Source of the DNA: Christiangramia sp.
GTDB taxonomy: Bacteria; Bacteroidota; Bacteroidia; Flavobacteriales; Flavobacteriaceae
Reading direction: 5' to 3'
DNA: 63,096 bases
Assembly: GCF_029937855.1 (NCBI RefSeq)
Contig: NZ_JAPYPC010000026.1
Location: 1 to 63,096, forward strand
In this document: one piece after another, positions 37,495 to 45,611 of the stretch
How positions within the stretch are numbered: the first letter of the stretch is position 1
Layout of the letters: every line of letters starts with the position of its first letter
Position numbers and translations under genes: made by a program
Notes under the pieces: generated by a model
Told to the model about the DNA's origin: nothing
The model's input: only the letters and a program-made list of their open reading frames with translations
The model's database searches: none

Positions 37495-38553
37495 ATGAAA
37501 AAACACAACTTCAGCGCAGGACCCTGTATTTTACCTCAAGAGGTATTTCAGGAGGCTTCCAAAGCAATCTTAGATTTCAATAATTCTGGTTTATCTATTC
37601 TGGAAATTTCCCACCGAAGCGCCGATTTTGTTTCGGTAATGGATGAAGCACAATCGCTGGCATTAGAATTATTAGGTTTAAAGGACAAAGGATACAAAGC
37701 TTTATTCCTACAGGGTGGAGCCAGTACACAGTTTTTGATGGTTGCTTATAATCTTTTGGAGAAAAAAGCAGCTTATCTTAATACTGGCACCTGGTCTTCA
37801 AAAGCCATAAAGGAAGCCAAATTATTTGGTGAAGTAGAAGAAGTTGCAACTTCGAAGGATAAGAACTTCAATTATATCCCTAAATCCTATTCAATTCCTG
37901 AAGATATAGATTATTTCCACTGCACCAGCAATAACACTATTTTCGGGACTCAGATGAAAGAATTTCCTGCTACTTCAAAACCACTGGTGTGCGATATGAG
38001 CAGTGATATTTTTTCAAGAGAAATGGATTTCTCGAAATTTGACCTTATTTATGCCGGAGCTCAAAAAAATATGGGGCCTGCAGGAACGACTCTGGTCATA
38101 ATCAAGGAAGACATACTTGGCAAGGTTTCCAGGGAGATCCCGTCAATGATGAGTTATTCCACCCACATTTCTAAAGATAGTATGTTCAATACTCCGGCGG
38201 TTTATGCCGTATATGTTTCCTTGCTAACTTTAAGGTGGATAAAAGCTAAAGGTGGAATTAGGGCTATGGAAGAACTGAATAATAAAAAAGCTGATCTCCT
38301 CTATTCTGAAATAGATCGAAATCCGCTGTTTGAAGGTTTTGCTGCCAAAGAAGATCGTTCTCCCATGAATGCCACTTTTAATTTAGTTGATGACTCCTAC
38401 AGGGAAAAATTTGATAAATTATGGAAATATGCCGGTGTGAACGGGCTAAACGGGCATAGAAGTGTTGGAGGATACAGGGCGTCCATGTATAACGCCTTAG
38501 CTTTAGAAAGCGTGCAGGTGGTAGTTGATTGCATGCAGAAATTGGAAAAATAA
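37495..38553 (+). CDS. serC: Phosphoserine aminotransferase
   Basis: PLP enzyme that converts 3-phosphohydroxypyruvate and glutamate to phosphoserine, the second step of serine synthesis; it also acts in PLP synthesis in some bacteria. 352 residues, normal length. [14 protein letters not shown] is the standard N-terminus, which fixes the start at ATG 37495 rather than the upstream frame opening. The PLP lysine is in [26 protein letters not shown] near the end binds phosphate. A near-consensus CATCTTTG is found 22 bases upstream. serA follows after 28 bases. Confidence 0.96.
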   Translation: MKKHNFSAGPCILPQEVFQEASKAILDFNNSGLSILEISHRSADFVSVMDEAQSLALELLGLKDKGYKALFLQGGASTQFLMVAYNLLEKKAAYLNTGTWSSKAIKEAKLFGEVEEVATSKDKNFNYIPKSYSIPEDIDYFHCTSNNTIFGTQMKEFPATSKPLVCDMSSDIFSREMDFSKFDLIYAGAQKNMGPAGTTLVIIKEDILGKVSREIPSMMSYSTHISKDSMFNTPAVYAVYVSLLTLRWIKAKGGIRAMEELNNKKADLLYSEIDRNPLFEGFAAKEDRSPMNATFNLVDDSYREKFDKLWKYAGVNGLNGHRSVGGYRASMYNALALESVQVVVDCMQKLEK

Positions 38554-38581
38554 GAATAGAATTAATTATAGATCATTTCAA

Positions 38582-39544
38582 ATGAAAGTATTAGCTAATG
38601 ATGGTATTTCAGAAAGCGGTATAAAAATCCTTAAAGATGCCGGTTTTGAGGTTATTGTAAAAAAGGTGGCTCAGGAGCAGCTTAAAAATTATTTAAATGA
38701 AAATGCCATTAGTGTACTTCTTGTAAGAAGCGCCACGAAAGTAAGAAAAGATATTATTGATAATTGTATCCATCTTAAAGTTATAGGACGTGGTGGCGTG
38801 GGAATGGATAATATTGATGTAGAATATGCCCGAAGCAAGGGCATTTCTGTTATAAATACTCCTGCAGCTTCCTCAAGCTCTGTGGCAGAATTAGTCTTTG
38901 CCCATCTTTTTGGAGGTGTAAGAAAACTGTATGATGCGAATAGAAATATGCCTCTTGAAGGAGAATCGAAATTCAAGGAACTAAAAAAAGCATATGCCGG
39001 AGGTGTAGAACTTAGAGGAAAAACCCTTGGAATTATAGGTTTTGGAAGAATTGGTCGGGAAGTTGCTAAAATCGCTTTAGGTATTGGAATGAAAGTAATT
39101 GCCAGCGATCAAAATATTGGCGAAGCTGAGATCACCCTGGACTTTTATAATGATCAAAGTATAAAAATTCCTATAAAGACCGAACCTGTTGATATGCTTA
39201 TTAAAGATTCCGACTTTATCACGTTGCACGTTCCAGCTCAGGGCAAACCGGTTATTGGGGCAAAGGAGTTTAAGCAAATGAAAGATGGAGTGGGCATCAT
39301 CAATACGGCCCGCGGTGGAGTTTTAGATGAAGAGGCCTTACTCGCTGCCATAGAGGCTGGAAAGGTTTCATTTGCCGCTTTAGATACTTATGAAAATGAA
39401 CCCACCCCGGCCATCAAATTATTGATGAACGAAAGTATTTCTTTGAGTCCGCATATTGGTGCTGCTACCAACGAAGCACAGGAAAGAATTGGTATTGAAC
39501 TTGCAGACCAGATCATTTCAATCTTAAAAAAGGAAAAGGCCTAA
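38582..39544 (+). CDS. serA: D-3-phosphoglycerate dehydrogenase
   Basis: Oxidises 3-phosphoglycerate to 3-phosphohydroxypyruvate, the first step of serine synthesis. The 320-residue short form lacks the C-terminal ACT domain, so feedback by serine through that domain is not expected. The NAD-binding GFGRIGREVA, the catalytic Arg in NTARGGVLDEEAL, and the Glu and His of the triad in DTYENEPTPA and LSPHIGAATNEAQER are present. ATG 38582 gives the usual N-terminus. It is the last gene of the acyl-CoA reductase-serC-serA unit and ends at a terminator. Confidence 0.93.
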   Translation: MKVLANDGISESGIKILKDAGFEVIVKKVAQEQLKNYLNENAISVLLVRSATKVRKDIIDNCIHLKVIGRGGVGMDNIDVEYARSKGISVINTPAASSSSVAELVFAHLFGGVRKLYDANRNMPLEGESKFKELKKAYAGGVELRGKTLGIIGFGRIGREVAKIALGIGMKVIASDQNIGEAEITLDFYNDQSIKIPIKTEPVDMLIKDSDFITLHVPAQGKPVIGAKEFKQMKDGVGIINTARGGVLDEEALLAAIEAGKVSFAALDTYENEPTPAIKLLMNESISLSPHIGAATNEAQERIGIELADQIISILKKEKA

Positions 39545-39564
39545 GCACTATTTTATAAGAGGAC

Positions 39565-39597
39565 AAAGCCGGTGAAACAGCTTCATCGGCTTTTTTT
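39565..39597 (+). terminator. Intrinsic terminator after serA
   Basis: AAAGCCGGTGAA pairs with TTCATCGGCTTT (one G-T pair) over 12 bp with a five-base loop, followed by a T-run. Confidence 0.85.
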
Positions 39598-39663
39598 ATT
39601 ATTTCATTAGGAAAATACCGTGGTAAACTTACTAACTTCAGTTTATCTTATAAAACCTTGAAC

Positions 39664-40227
39664 ATGGCTAATATTCTGGATATATTACTAACCCGAACAG
39701 GGGACCGGCTTTTGGAAAAAAGCCAGGAAATAACTAAGCTTGATTCTGAAGTTTTTAAAAAATCTTTTGTGTATTCGTTGCCGAGTTTACTTATAATTTA
39801 TTCCAACAAATCAGAATTTAAGACCGGCAAACATAATAATCTCATAGCACTGATTGAAAATGAAGATATTATTCAGGCAGGTAAACAAAATGCCCAATCG
39901 CTAACAGACCCTGAAATCCAGGTTTTTCTTCAATATGCTGAAATATTAGATGTCGAAAAAAAGGATCTCAAAGATATCTTATACCTCTCTTTAGCCATTC
40001 TCACCAGCATAATTTCTGAAATGATGGAAAATTCCGATTTAAAATTTCAGGATATCATTAAAACACTTTCAGGGCTTGAAACCAAAAACTCTGAAGCATA
40101 TTTAAAAGTACTGCTTAAAAATGCTGAAGATCCTAATATTATTGATAATCGCGAAGAGATATTATTAGGGCGGAAAAATAAAGATGATGACCAAAGTTTA
40201 CTGGGAGGTTATACCGGCGGGCGCTGA
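39664..40227 (+). CDS. Conserved protein of unknown function
   Basis: A 187-residue, largely helical cytoplasmic protein without signal peptide. It begins MANILDILLTRTGDRLLEKS and ends in a Gly-rich LLGGYTGGR. The start of the protein and its glycine-rich tail recall DUF937-type proteins, but the match is too weak to assign. ATG at 39664 is taken over a TTG two codons upstream. It is followed by the DUF6146 lipoprotein after 40 bases and may share its transcript. Confidence 0.7.
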   Translation: MANILDILLTRTGDRLLEKSQEITKLDSEVFKKSFVYSLPSLLIIYSNKSEFKTGKHNNLIALIENEDIIQAGKQNAQSLTDPEIQVFLQYAEILDVEKKDLKDILYLSLAILTSIISEMMENSDLKFQDIIKTLSGLETKNSEAYLKVLLKNAEDPNIIDNREEILLGRKNKDDDQSLLGGYTGGR

Positions 40228-40267
40228 TTCAGGAATAATTTTTGATTCAATTTTATAAAAAGATATA

Positions 40268-40696
40268 ATGAAAAACATCCTACACATAGCATTACTTGCA
40301 CTATTTGTTTACAGTTGTGGTTCTTCAGGGGGAAAAAATTTACCTTCACAAAAAGATAGAAATGCCAAAAATGATACCGTAAGAATAGCCAATGACAGCC
40401 TGGAGTATGAAATTATCATAATTGAACCAGGGTTCAACCTATTTTTAAATTCAATCGCAAGACCCCGAGGCTATTACTCTCAGCCTTATTTGGAAAATAA
40501 AAATCAATTTCTGGTAACCGAATATAATCAAAGAGTTAACCAGCCCTTCGCTTATAATCCAGATCTATATATAAACCAAATTAATTATGATCCGAGTATA
40601 GATTATGGCTACGAAGTAAATTATTTACTCTACAATTATTTTGTTTTTTTTAGCAGGCATTATAATCAAAGATTTAGTGTGCCTACAAGGATTTGA
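40268..40696 (+). CDS. DUF6146 family lipoprotein
   Basis: A 142-residue lipoprotein with the lipobox VYSC (Cys17). The core NDTVRIANDSLEYEIIIIEP, ARPRGYYSQPYLENKNQFLV and DYGYEVNYLLYNYFVFF are what I recognise as the DUF6146 signature, known from flavobacteria. Rich in Tyr and Asn, probably at the inner face of the outer membrane. Function unknown. Confidence 0.78.
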   Translation: MKNILHIALLALFVYSCGSSGGKNLPSQKDRNAKNDTVRIANDSLEYEIIIIEPGFNLFLNSIARPRGYYSQPYLENKNQFLVTEYNQRVNQPFAYNPDLYINQINYDPSIDYGYEVNYLLYNYFVFFSRHYNQRFSVPTRI

Positions 40697-40721
40697 TTCT
40701 TTAGTCAATTTCCTATATTTG
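40692..40721 (+). promoter_or_regulatory. Promoter of the DUF6787 gene
   Basis: TTTG at 40692-40695, an 18-base gap and TATATTTG at 40714-40721 match the Bacteroidota -33/-7 consensus fully. The -7 element ends only four bases before the ATG at 40726, so the transcript would have almost no leader. Confidence 0.6.
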
Positions 40722-40725
40722 CAGC

Positions 40726-41031
40726 ATGAGGAAATTGAAAGAACGCTGGGGAATAGAGTCTAATTGGCAATTCTTCGTCATTCTACTTGTATTTGCAATT
40801 ACCGGCTCTTCTGCGGCCAAACTTGCCATTCCAATTTGTGAACTTTTTGGAATTACTCGAGAAACCAGTCACTGGAGTATTTACTGGACAGCAAGAATTT
40901 TACTGATTTTTCCTATTTATCAGGTTCTTTTGGTAAGTTTTGGATGGGTTTTCGGCCAGTTTCAGTTTTTTTGGGCATTCGAAAAGAAAATGCTTAACAG
41001 GATTGGATTAGGTAAAATTTTTAAAGCATAA
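40726..41031 (+). CDS. DUF6787 family membrane protein
   Basis: A 101-residue inner-membrane protein with two hydrophobic segments (about residues 15-37 and 50-75) and a basic end. MRKLKERWGIESNWQFFVILLVFAITGS and FGQFQFFWAFEKKMLNRIG are typical of the DUF6787 family of Bacteroidota. Function unknown. The following gene begins two bases after its stop codon, so the two are likely translated together. Confidence 0.8.
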   Translation: MRKLKERWGIESNWQFFVILLVFAITGSSAAKLAIPICELFGITRETSHWSIYWTARILLIFPIYQVLLVSFGWVFGQFQFFWAFEKKMLNRIGLGKIFKA

Positions 41032-41032
41032 T

Positions 41033-41350
41033 TTGAAGCTATTTAAAAACATATTCTTCGTTTTTACTGCGGTACTTATATGGTTGCCGTCGGTCATTAG
41101 CTTCTCCCATATTTTTACAGATCACGATCATCAGCTTTGTGATAATTATGCTGAACATCATTACCACGCCAAAGCTCTGGATTGCGATCTGCATAAATTT
41201 CACAAAAATCCTGCTCTTAGTCTGGACTTACCTGAGTATTTTCTGGTAATTGAAGAAAACTTACAGGAAGAATTATTTGATTATTATTCATTTTTAAATG
41301 ATTATGATCCCCTTCATTTTGATCTTCGGGGACCACCATGTTTTGCTTAA
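41033..41350 (+). CDS. Small His-rich exported protein
   Basis: A 105-residue protein with an N-terminal signal or anchor (MKLFKNIFFVFTAVLIWLPSVISF) and then a segment with nine His and two Cys within about 35 residues (SHIFTDHDHQLCDNYAEHHYH followed by ALDCDLHKFHK). That composition suggests binding of a transition metal such as zinc, copper or cobalt in the periplasm. The start is TTG at 41033, two bases after the previous stop. It directly precedes a TonB receptor with a His/Glu-rich loop, which supports a joint metal-uptake role. No named family recognised. Confidence 0.72.
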   Translation: MKLFKNIFFVFTAVLIWLPSVISFSHIFTDHDHQLCDNYAEHHYHAKALDCDLHKFHKNPALSLDLPEYFLVIEENLQEELFDYYSFLNDYDPLHFDLRGPPCFA

Positions 41351-41401
41351 ATCAACAATTCTTACATAAGCAATAACATACAAATCATTTAAATCTTACC
41401 A

Positions 41402-43687
41402 ATGCGAAATATATTGTTAGGTATACTGCTATTTGCAGTAAATACTGTTATATACAGTCAAAATCAACTTTCAGGAACCATAATAGATTCCAATACAGGA
41501 GAACCTGTTTTTAGTGCAAGTGTTTATTTTCCTCAACTGGAGAAAGGAACAATGAGCGGAGAAGATGGGAGCTTCACTATAAAAAATATCCCTGAAGGAA
41601 CTTACAAATTGATCATCTCTTCCATAGGTTTTACTACCCAAAATCTGGAAGTCAGTATTCCTTCAGAAGGCATTAGAATAGCATTAAATCCTTCTGCCAT
41701 AGAAATGGAAGAAGTAATTGTTTCTACGCCTTTTCATCAATTGCAAAGTGAAAATGTGATGAAAGTCGAAAGGGAAACTGTTTCTGAACTTAATAAAAAG
41801 GGAGCGATTAACCTTTCTGATGGAATTACTCAAATTGCCGGAGTGGAGAGTCTCACTACAGGTTTTGGAATAGGAAAACCGGTGATTAGAGGTTTAAGCT
41901 CTAACCGTGTATTGGTCTATACCCAGGGAGTGCGGCTGGAAAATCAGCAATATGGAGATGAACACGGTCTGGGCATTAGCTCTAAAGGGATTGGAAGTGT
42001 AGAAGTTATAAAGGGCCCTGCTTCCCTACTCTACGGAAGTGATGCCATTGGAGGAGTCCTCTATTTGAATCCAGAAAGATATGCCGCTGCCGGGAAAACC
42101 AACGCCGCATTAGAAGCCGATTATTTCAGCAATACCCTGGGCTACCAAACAAGTTTAATGGCAAAAACCTCTGGCGAAAAACTAAAATTTTTAGCTCGCG
42201 GAAGTTATGCTGCCCATAGTGATTATGAAGATGGAAATGATACGCGGGTGACCAATACCAGGTTCAATGAAAAAGATATTAAAGCAGGATTAGGGTTCCA
42301 GGATAAAAATTACAAAGCCGATCTGAGATATAACTTTAATCGAAGTGAAATTGGGATTCCAGAAGAAATTGGGGTTCAATCAAAGGATAAAGATCCACTT
42401 CTGCCCTATCAAAAAATTGATAACCATATTTTAAGCCTGGATAATAAATTCTATTTTCCTAATTCCAGTATCGATCTTAAGTTGGGGTACCAATATAACG
42501 ACCGAAAGGAATTTGAGGAGCACCATGAGGAACATCATGAAGGTGAAGAAGAACATGAGGAAGAGGAACATGAAGAAGAGGAGGAACATGGGGAAGAAGA
42601 AGCTGGAGATGAACCTGCCCTTGAAATGCATTTAGAAACTCTAAATTATAACCTTAAATACAACCTGCCTAAAATGGGCAATTTTGAAACTATTACCGGC
42701 ATCCAGGGAATGTATCAAACCAATAGGAATTTTGGGGAAGAAATCCTCATTCCAGATGCAGAGACCATGGATTTTGGAATTTTTGCCACTACCCATTACC
42801 ACCTGGAAAGTTGGGATTTTCAGGGAGGAGTGCGATTCGATAACAGAAATATTGAAACAGAGGAATTCCAGGCAGAAGATGGTGATTTAATTGAAAGTAT
42901 TGACAGAAGTTTTAATAGTTTCAACGCTGCCCTTGGCGCCAAATATCATTTCAATCAAAAATTCATCGCACGCCTTAATCTTGCCAGTGGTTTTCGGGCA
43001 CCTAATTTATCTGAATTAACTTCCGACGGAAATCATAATGGAGCAAATCGTTATGAGATAGGAAATTCTGAGCTCGATAACGAGCAGAATTTTCAGATAG
43101 ATCTTTCTCTGGAATGGAGAAATGAACATTTTGAAGCTTTTGTAAATGCTTTCAACAATAATGTTAATGATTATATCTTCATCAATCCAACAGGAGAGAT
43201 AATCGAAGAAGAACCGGTTTTTAAATACGAGCAGGCGAATGCTAATTTATACGGTGGTGAAGTTGGTGTGCATATACATCCCCACCCGTTAGATTGGTTA
43301 CATTTAGAGAGCAGTTTTGAAACGGTAACGGGTAAATTGAATGATGGAGGTTACTTACCTCTTATCCCGGCCAATTCATTGACCAATACTTTAAGAATCG
43401 AATTTGAAGGCGGGGAAACTTTTATGGAAAAATATACTTTTGTTAGACTAAAGAATGTTTTTGACCAAAACACTCCCGGCAGATTTGAAACTGAAACTGG
43501 AGGATATTCCTTATTGGGAGCCGGAGTAGGAACGGTTTTAAAACTGGATAAACTGCAAATAGATCTAAATCTTAGTGGCACCAACTTGCTTAACAAGACT
43601 TATATATCCCATCTCTCTCGTCTTAAGCCAGACGGTATTTTCAACATAGGTAGAAATATTATGTTTAGTGCAAATATTAAAATATAG
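41402..43687 (+). CDS. TonB-dependent receptor, probable metal (zinc-type) uptake
   Basis: A 761-residue outer-membrane receptor. Signal peptide 1-19; CarboxypepD_reg-like beta domain ~22-100; plug domain with the conserved VKGPASLLYGSDAIGGVL; then a 22-strand barrel ending in SANIKI. Around residues 370-410 an extracellular loop is almost wholly His, Glu and Asp (EEHHEEHHEG and continuing), as in ZnuD-type zinc receptors. No SusD partner is present, so a glycan substrate is unlikely. Substrate metal is inference. It follows the His-rich exported protein by about 50 bases. Confidence 0.87.
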   Translation: MRNILLGILLFAVNTVIYSQNQLSGTIIDSNTGEPVFSASVYFPQLEKGTMSGEDGSFTIKNIPEGTYKLIISSIGFTTQNLEVSIPSEGIRIALNPSAIEMEEVIVSTPFHQLQSENVMKVERETVSELNKKGAINLSDGITQIAGVESLTTGFGIGKPVIRGLSSNRVLVYTQGVRLENQQYGDEHGLGISSKGIGSVEVIKGPASLLYGSDAIGGVLYLNPERYAAAGKTNAALEADYFSNTLGYQTSLMAKTSGEKLKFLARGSYAAHSDYEDGNDTRVTNTRFNEKDIKAGLGFQDKNYKADLRYNFNRSEIGIPEEIGVQSKDKDPLLPYQKIDNHILSLDNKFYFPNSSIDLKLGYQYNDRKEFEEHHEEHHEGEEEHEEEEHEEEEEHGEEEAGDEPALEMHLETLNYNLKYNLPKMGNFETITGIQGMYQTNRNFGEEILIPDAETMDFGIFATTHYHLESWDFQGGVRFDNRNIETEEFQAEDGDLIESIDRSFNSFNAALGAKYHFNQKFIARLNLASGFRAPNLSELTSDGNHNGANRYEIGNSELDNEQNFQIDLSLEWRNEHFEAFVNAFNNNVNDYIFINPTGEIIEEEPVFKYEQANANLYGGEVGVHIHPHPLDWLHLESSFETVTGKLNDGGYLPLIPANSLTNTLRIEFEGGETFMEKYTFVRLKNVFDQNTPGRFETETGGYSLLGAGVGTVLKLDKLQIDLNLSGTNLLNKTYISHLSRLKPDGIFNIGRNIMFSANIKI

Positions 43688-43717
43688 TCTTAAGAGAATC
43701 TACTAACAATTTTAAAA

Positions 43718-43802
43718 AAAGAGGCTGTCTAAAATGTATTTAAAACGTCCTTTTGAATTTTTTCAGCTGGACGAAATAACATTTTTTTTAGACAGCCTCT
43801 TT
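43718..43802. terminator. Long inverted repeat with GAGGCTGTCTAAAA arms
   Basis: AAAGAGGCTGTCTAAAA (43718-43734) and its exact complement (43786-43802) form 17-bp arms. Inside lie a second small inverted repeat, CGTCC with GGACG, and TGT with ACA. It stands between convergent genes and would work as a terminator on both strands. Similar GAGGCTGTCT sequences recur in Bacteroidota genomes, so it may be a small mobile or repeated element. Confidence 0.75.
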
Positions 43803-43824
43803 ATTTTATCTTATATTTTATTTG

Positions 43825-44340
43825 CTACGCTTCTCCCCTGGCCGGATAATCTTCTTTTAACACAAAAGAAATAGATTTTAGCAATTCATCAAATTTAGGC
43901 CTTGCAAAAGGCATGGATTGGATACTTGCCGAATACAGGGTTCTATCAGGTCTTATTAGAAAAAGTGCTGGTTCAAGAAATACATCCGGTTCTTCATCTT
44001 TTATTCCTTCCGAAATATAAAGATCCCATTTTCTGCCTTGTTCAATACTAAAACCATATCCTATATTTAGATTATCTATTTCCCATTCTTCAACAGTTTT
44101 TTGTGCCAGTTCCTCCGTATTGGAACTCACGCAAATCACATCTACACCCTTATCTCTAAAATCCTTCACTTTCGTATTTAATTCTTCCAGGTATTTTTTA
44201 CATACAGGACAATGGAGACCGCGATAAAAAATAAGCATGGTGAAATTTTCCGGTTTGCTTTCGCGTAAATCCCATTTAAGGCCTTTGGTTGTTTTTACAA
44301 TTAATTCTGGAACTTCCTGTCTTGGTTTTATGTTTTTCAT
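43825..44340 (-). CDS. Thioredoxin-fold redoxin (AhpC/TSA type)
   Basis: A 171-residue cytoplasmic protein of the peroxiredoxin-like group. The active site reads RGLHCPVCKKYL, a Cys-x2-Cys motif rather than the lone peroxidatic Cys of AhpC, so a thiol-disulfide role is also possible. FTMLIFYRG and a later PALFLIRPDRTLY follow the usual thioredoxin-fold layout. Neither signal peptide nor membrane segment is seen. It stands alone between the inverted repeat and the threonine aldolase gene. Confidence 0.82.
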   Translation of the reverse strand: MKNIKPRQEVPELIVKTTKGLKWDLRESKPENFTMLIFYRGLHCPVCKKYLEELNTKVKDFRDKGVDVICVSSNTEELAQKTVEEWEIDNLNIGYGFSIEQGRKWDLYISEGIKDEEPDVFLEPALFLIRPDRTLYSASIQSMPFARPKFDELLKSISFVLKEDYPARGEA

Positions 44341-44424
44341 CTGTCAATTTTTTGAAAATTACCAGAATTTATATTTTATCTATATTAAAGACCTGCCAAT
44401 ATTAAGTTAAGTTTTTTCGAAAAT

Positions 44425-45456
44425 CTAGGGTAGATCGAGGTTTCGAAGAGTTTCAAGAAAAAAATGATGCATCTCTTCAGAATAATCCAAATGAGTAACT
44501 ATTCTCAGTTTTCCCTGTCCCATATTACTAATCCTAATATTCTTTTCTGAAAGTTGTTTCAAAAACTCCTCTTCATTTTCAGCATTCTTTAAATAGAAGA
44601 TGATAATATTTGTTTCTACAGGTTCAACTTTCTCTACATAATCTAATTCTTCAAGCATGTCTGCGATTTCCGAAGCCCGCTCATTATCTTTTTCGAGTTG
44701 CTCTAAATGGTTATCCAATGCATAAATACCTGCGGCAGCCATAAATCCTACCTGACGCATTCCACCGCCCAGTACTTTACGAATTCTAATGGCATTCTTC
44801 ATTAATTCTTTATCACCGATTAAAACTGATCCCATAGGCGTTCCCAATCCTTTAGAAAGACAAACTGAAATAGTATCGAAAAGTTTTCCGTAATCTTTAG
44901 GATCTTCTTTTTTCTTAACCAGGGCATTAAAAAGCCTTGCCCCGTCCAGGTGTAAACCAAGCTCATGTTGATTGCAAACCTGCCTTATTTTCTTTATTTC
45001 TTCAAGATCGTAACAGGCGCCTCCTCCTTTATTTGTTGTATTCTCAAGACAAACCAAAGTGGTTAACGGACTATGATAGAAATCTGGCGGATTGATATTT
45101 TCTTCTACCTGTTGGGCGGTGATCATCCCCCGCACTCCGTCTACTAATTTACAGGAAACACCACTGTTAAAGGAAACTCCACCGCCTTCATAATTATATA
45201 CGTGGGCCCACTTATCACAAATCAACTGTTCACCAGGTTGTGTGTGAAGCTTGATTGCTGCCTGATTGGCCATACTTCCTGTAGGAAAGAATAAAGCCTC
45301 CTCTTTACCAAACATATCGGCAAGCTTTTTCTCCAGTTTATTAATAGTAGGGTCTTCTTTATAAACGTCATCTCCTACTTCAGCAGTCATAATGGCCTGT
45401 AACATTCCTTTGGTTGGTCTTGTGACCGTATCACTTCTAAGATCTATCTCTTTCAT
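44425..45456 (-). CDS. Low-specificity L-threonine aldolase
   Basis: PLP enzyme that splits L-threonine or L-allo-threonine to glycine and acetaldehyde. 343 residues, standard length. DLRSDTVTRPT at the N-terminus, EALFFPTGSMANQ, the HLDGARLFNA segment and the PLP lysine in SVCLSKGLGTPMGS are all typical. It could feed glycine to the glycine cleavage system, part of which (gcvT) lies elsewhere in the window. It reads away from a spacer holding repeat copy B. Confidence 0.93.
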   Translation of the reverse strand: MKEIDLRSDTVTRPTKGMLQAIMTAEVGDDVYKEDPTINKLEKKLADMFGKEEALFFPTGSMANQAAIKLHTQPGEQLICDKWAHVYNYEGGGVSFNSGVSCKLVDGVRGMITAQQVEENINPPDFYHSPLTTLVCLENTTNKGGGACYDLEEIKKIRQVCNQHELGLHLDGARLFNALVKKKEDPKDYGKLFDTISVCLSKGLGTPMGSVLIGDKELMKNAIRIRKVLGGGMRQVGFMAAAGIYALDNHLEQLEKDNERASEIADMLEELDYVEKVEPVETNIIIFYLKNAENEEEFLKQLSEKNIRISNMGQGKLRIVTHLDYSEEMHHFFLETLRNLDLP

Positions 45457-45561
45457 TCTTTAATTTTTTACTAGATGCTAAGGTAAAAACTATCGAGTTC
45501 TTTTCTTAATAATTTGAATTCTATAATTTTTCATCCCTGGATCCACTTGTAAAAAACATCT

Positions 45562-45602
45562 GTATCATTTTGGCCTTCCCCGCCCAAAAACCGATTTTTT
45601 TA
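45562..45602 (+). repeat. Dispersed repeat, partial copy B
   Basis: TATCATTTTGGCCTTCCCCG, followed by CCCAAAAACCGATTTTTTTA, matches the first third of copies A (1107 on) and C (61374 on). The rest of the repeat is missing. Confidence 0.65.
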
Positions 45603-45611
45603 ATTGATAGA

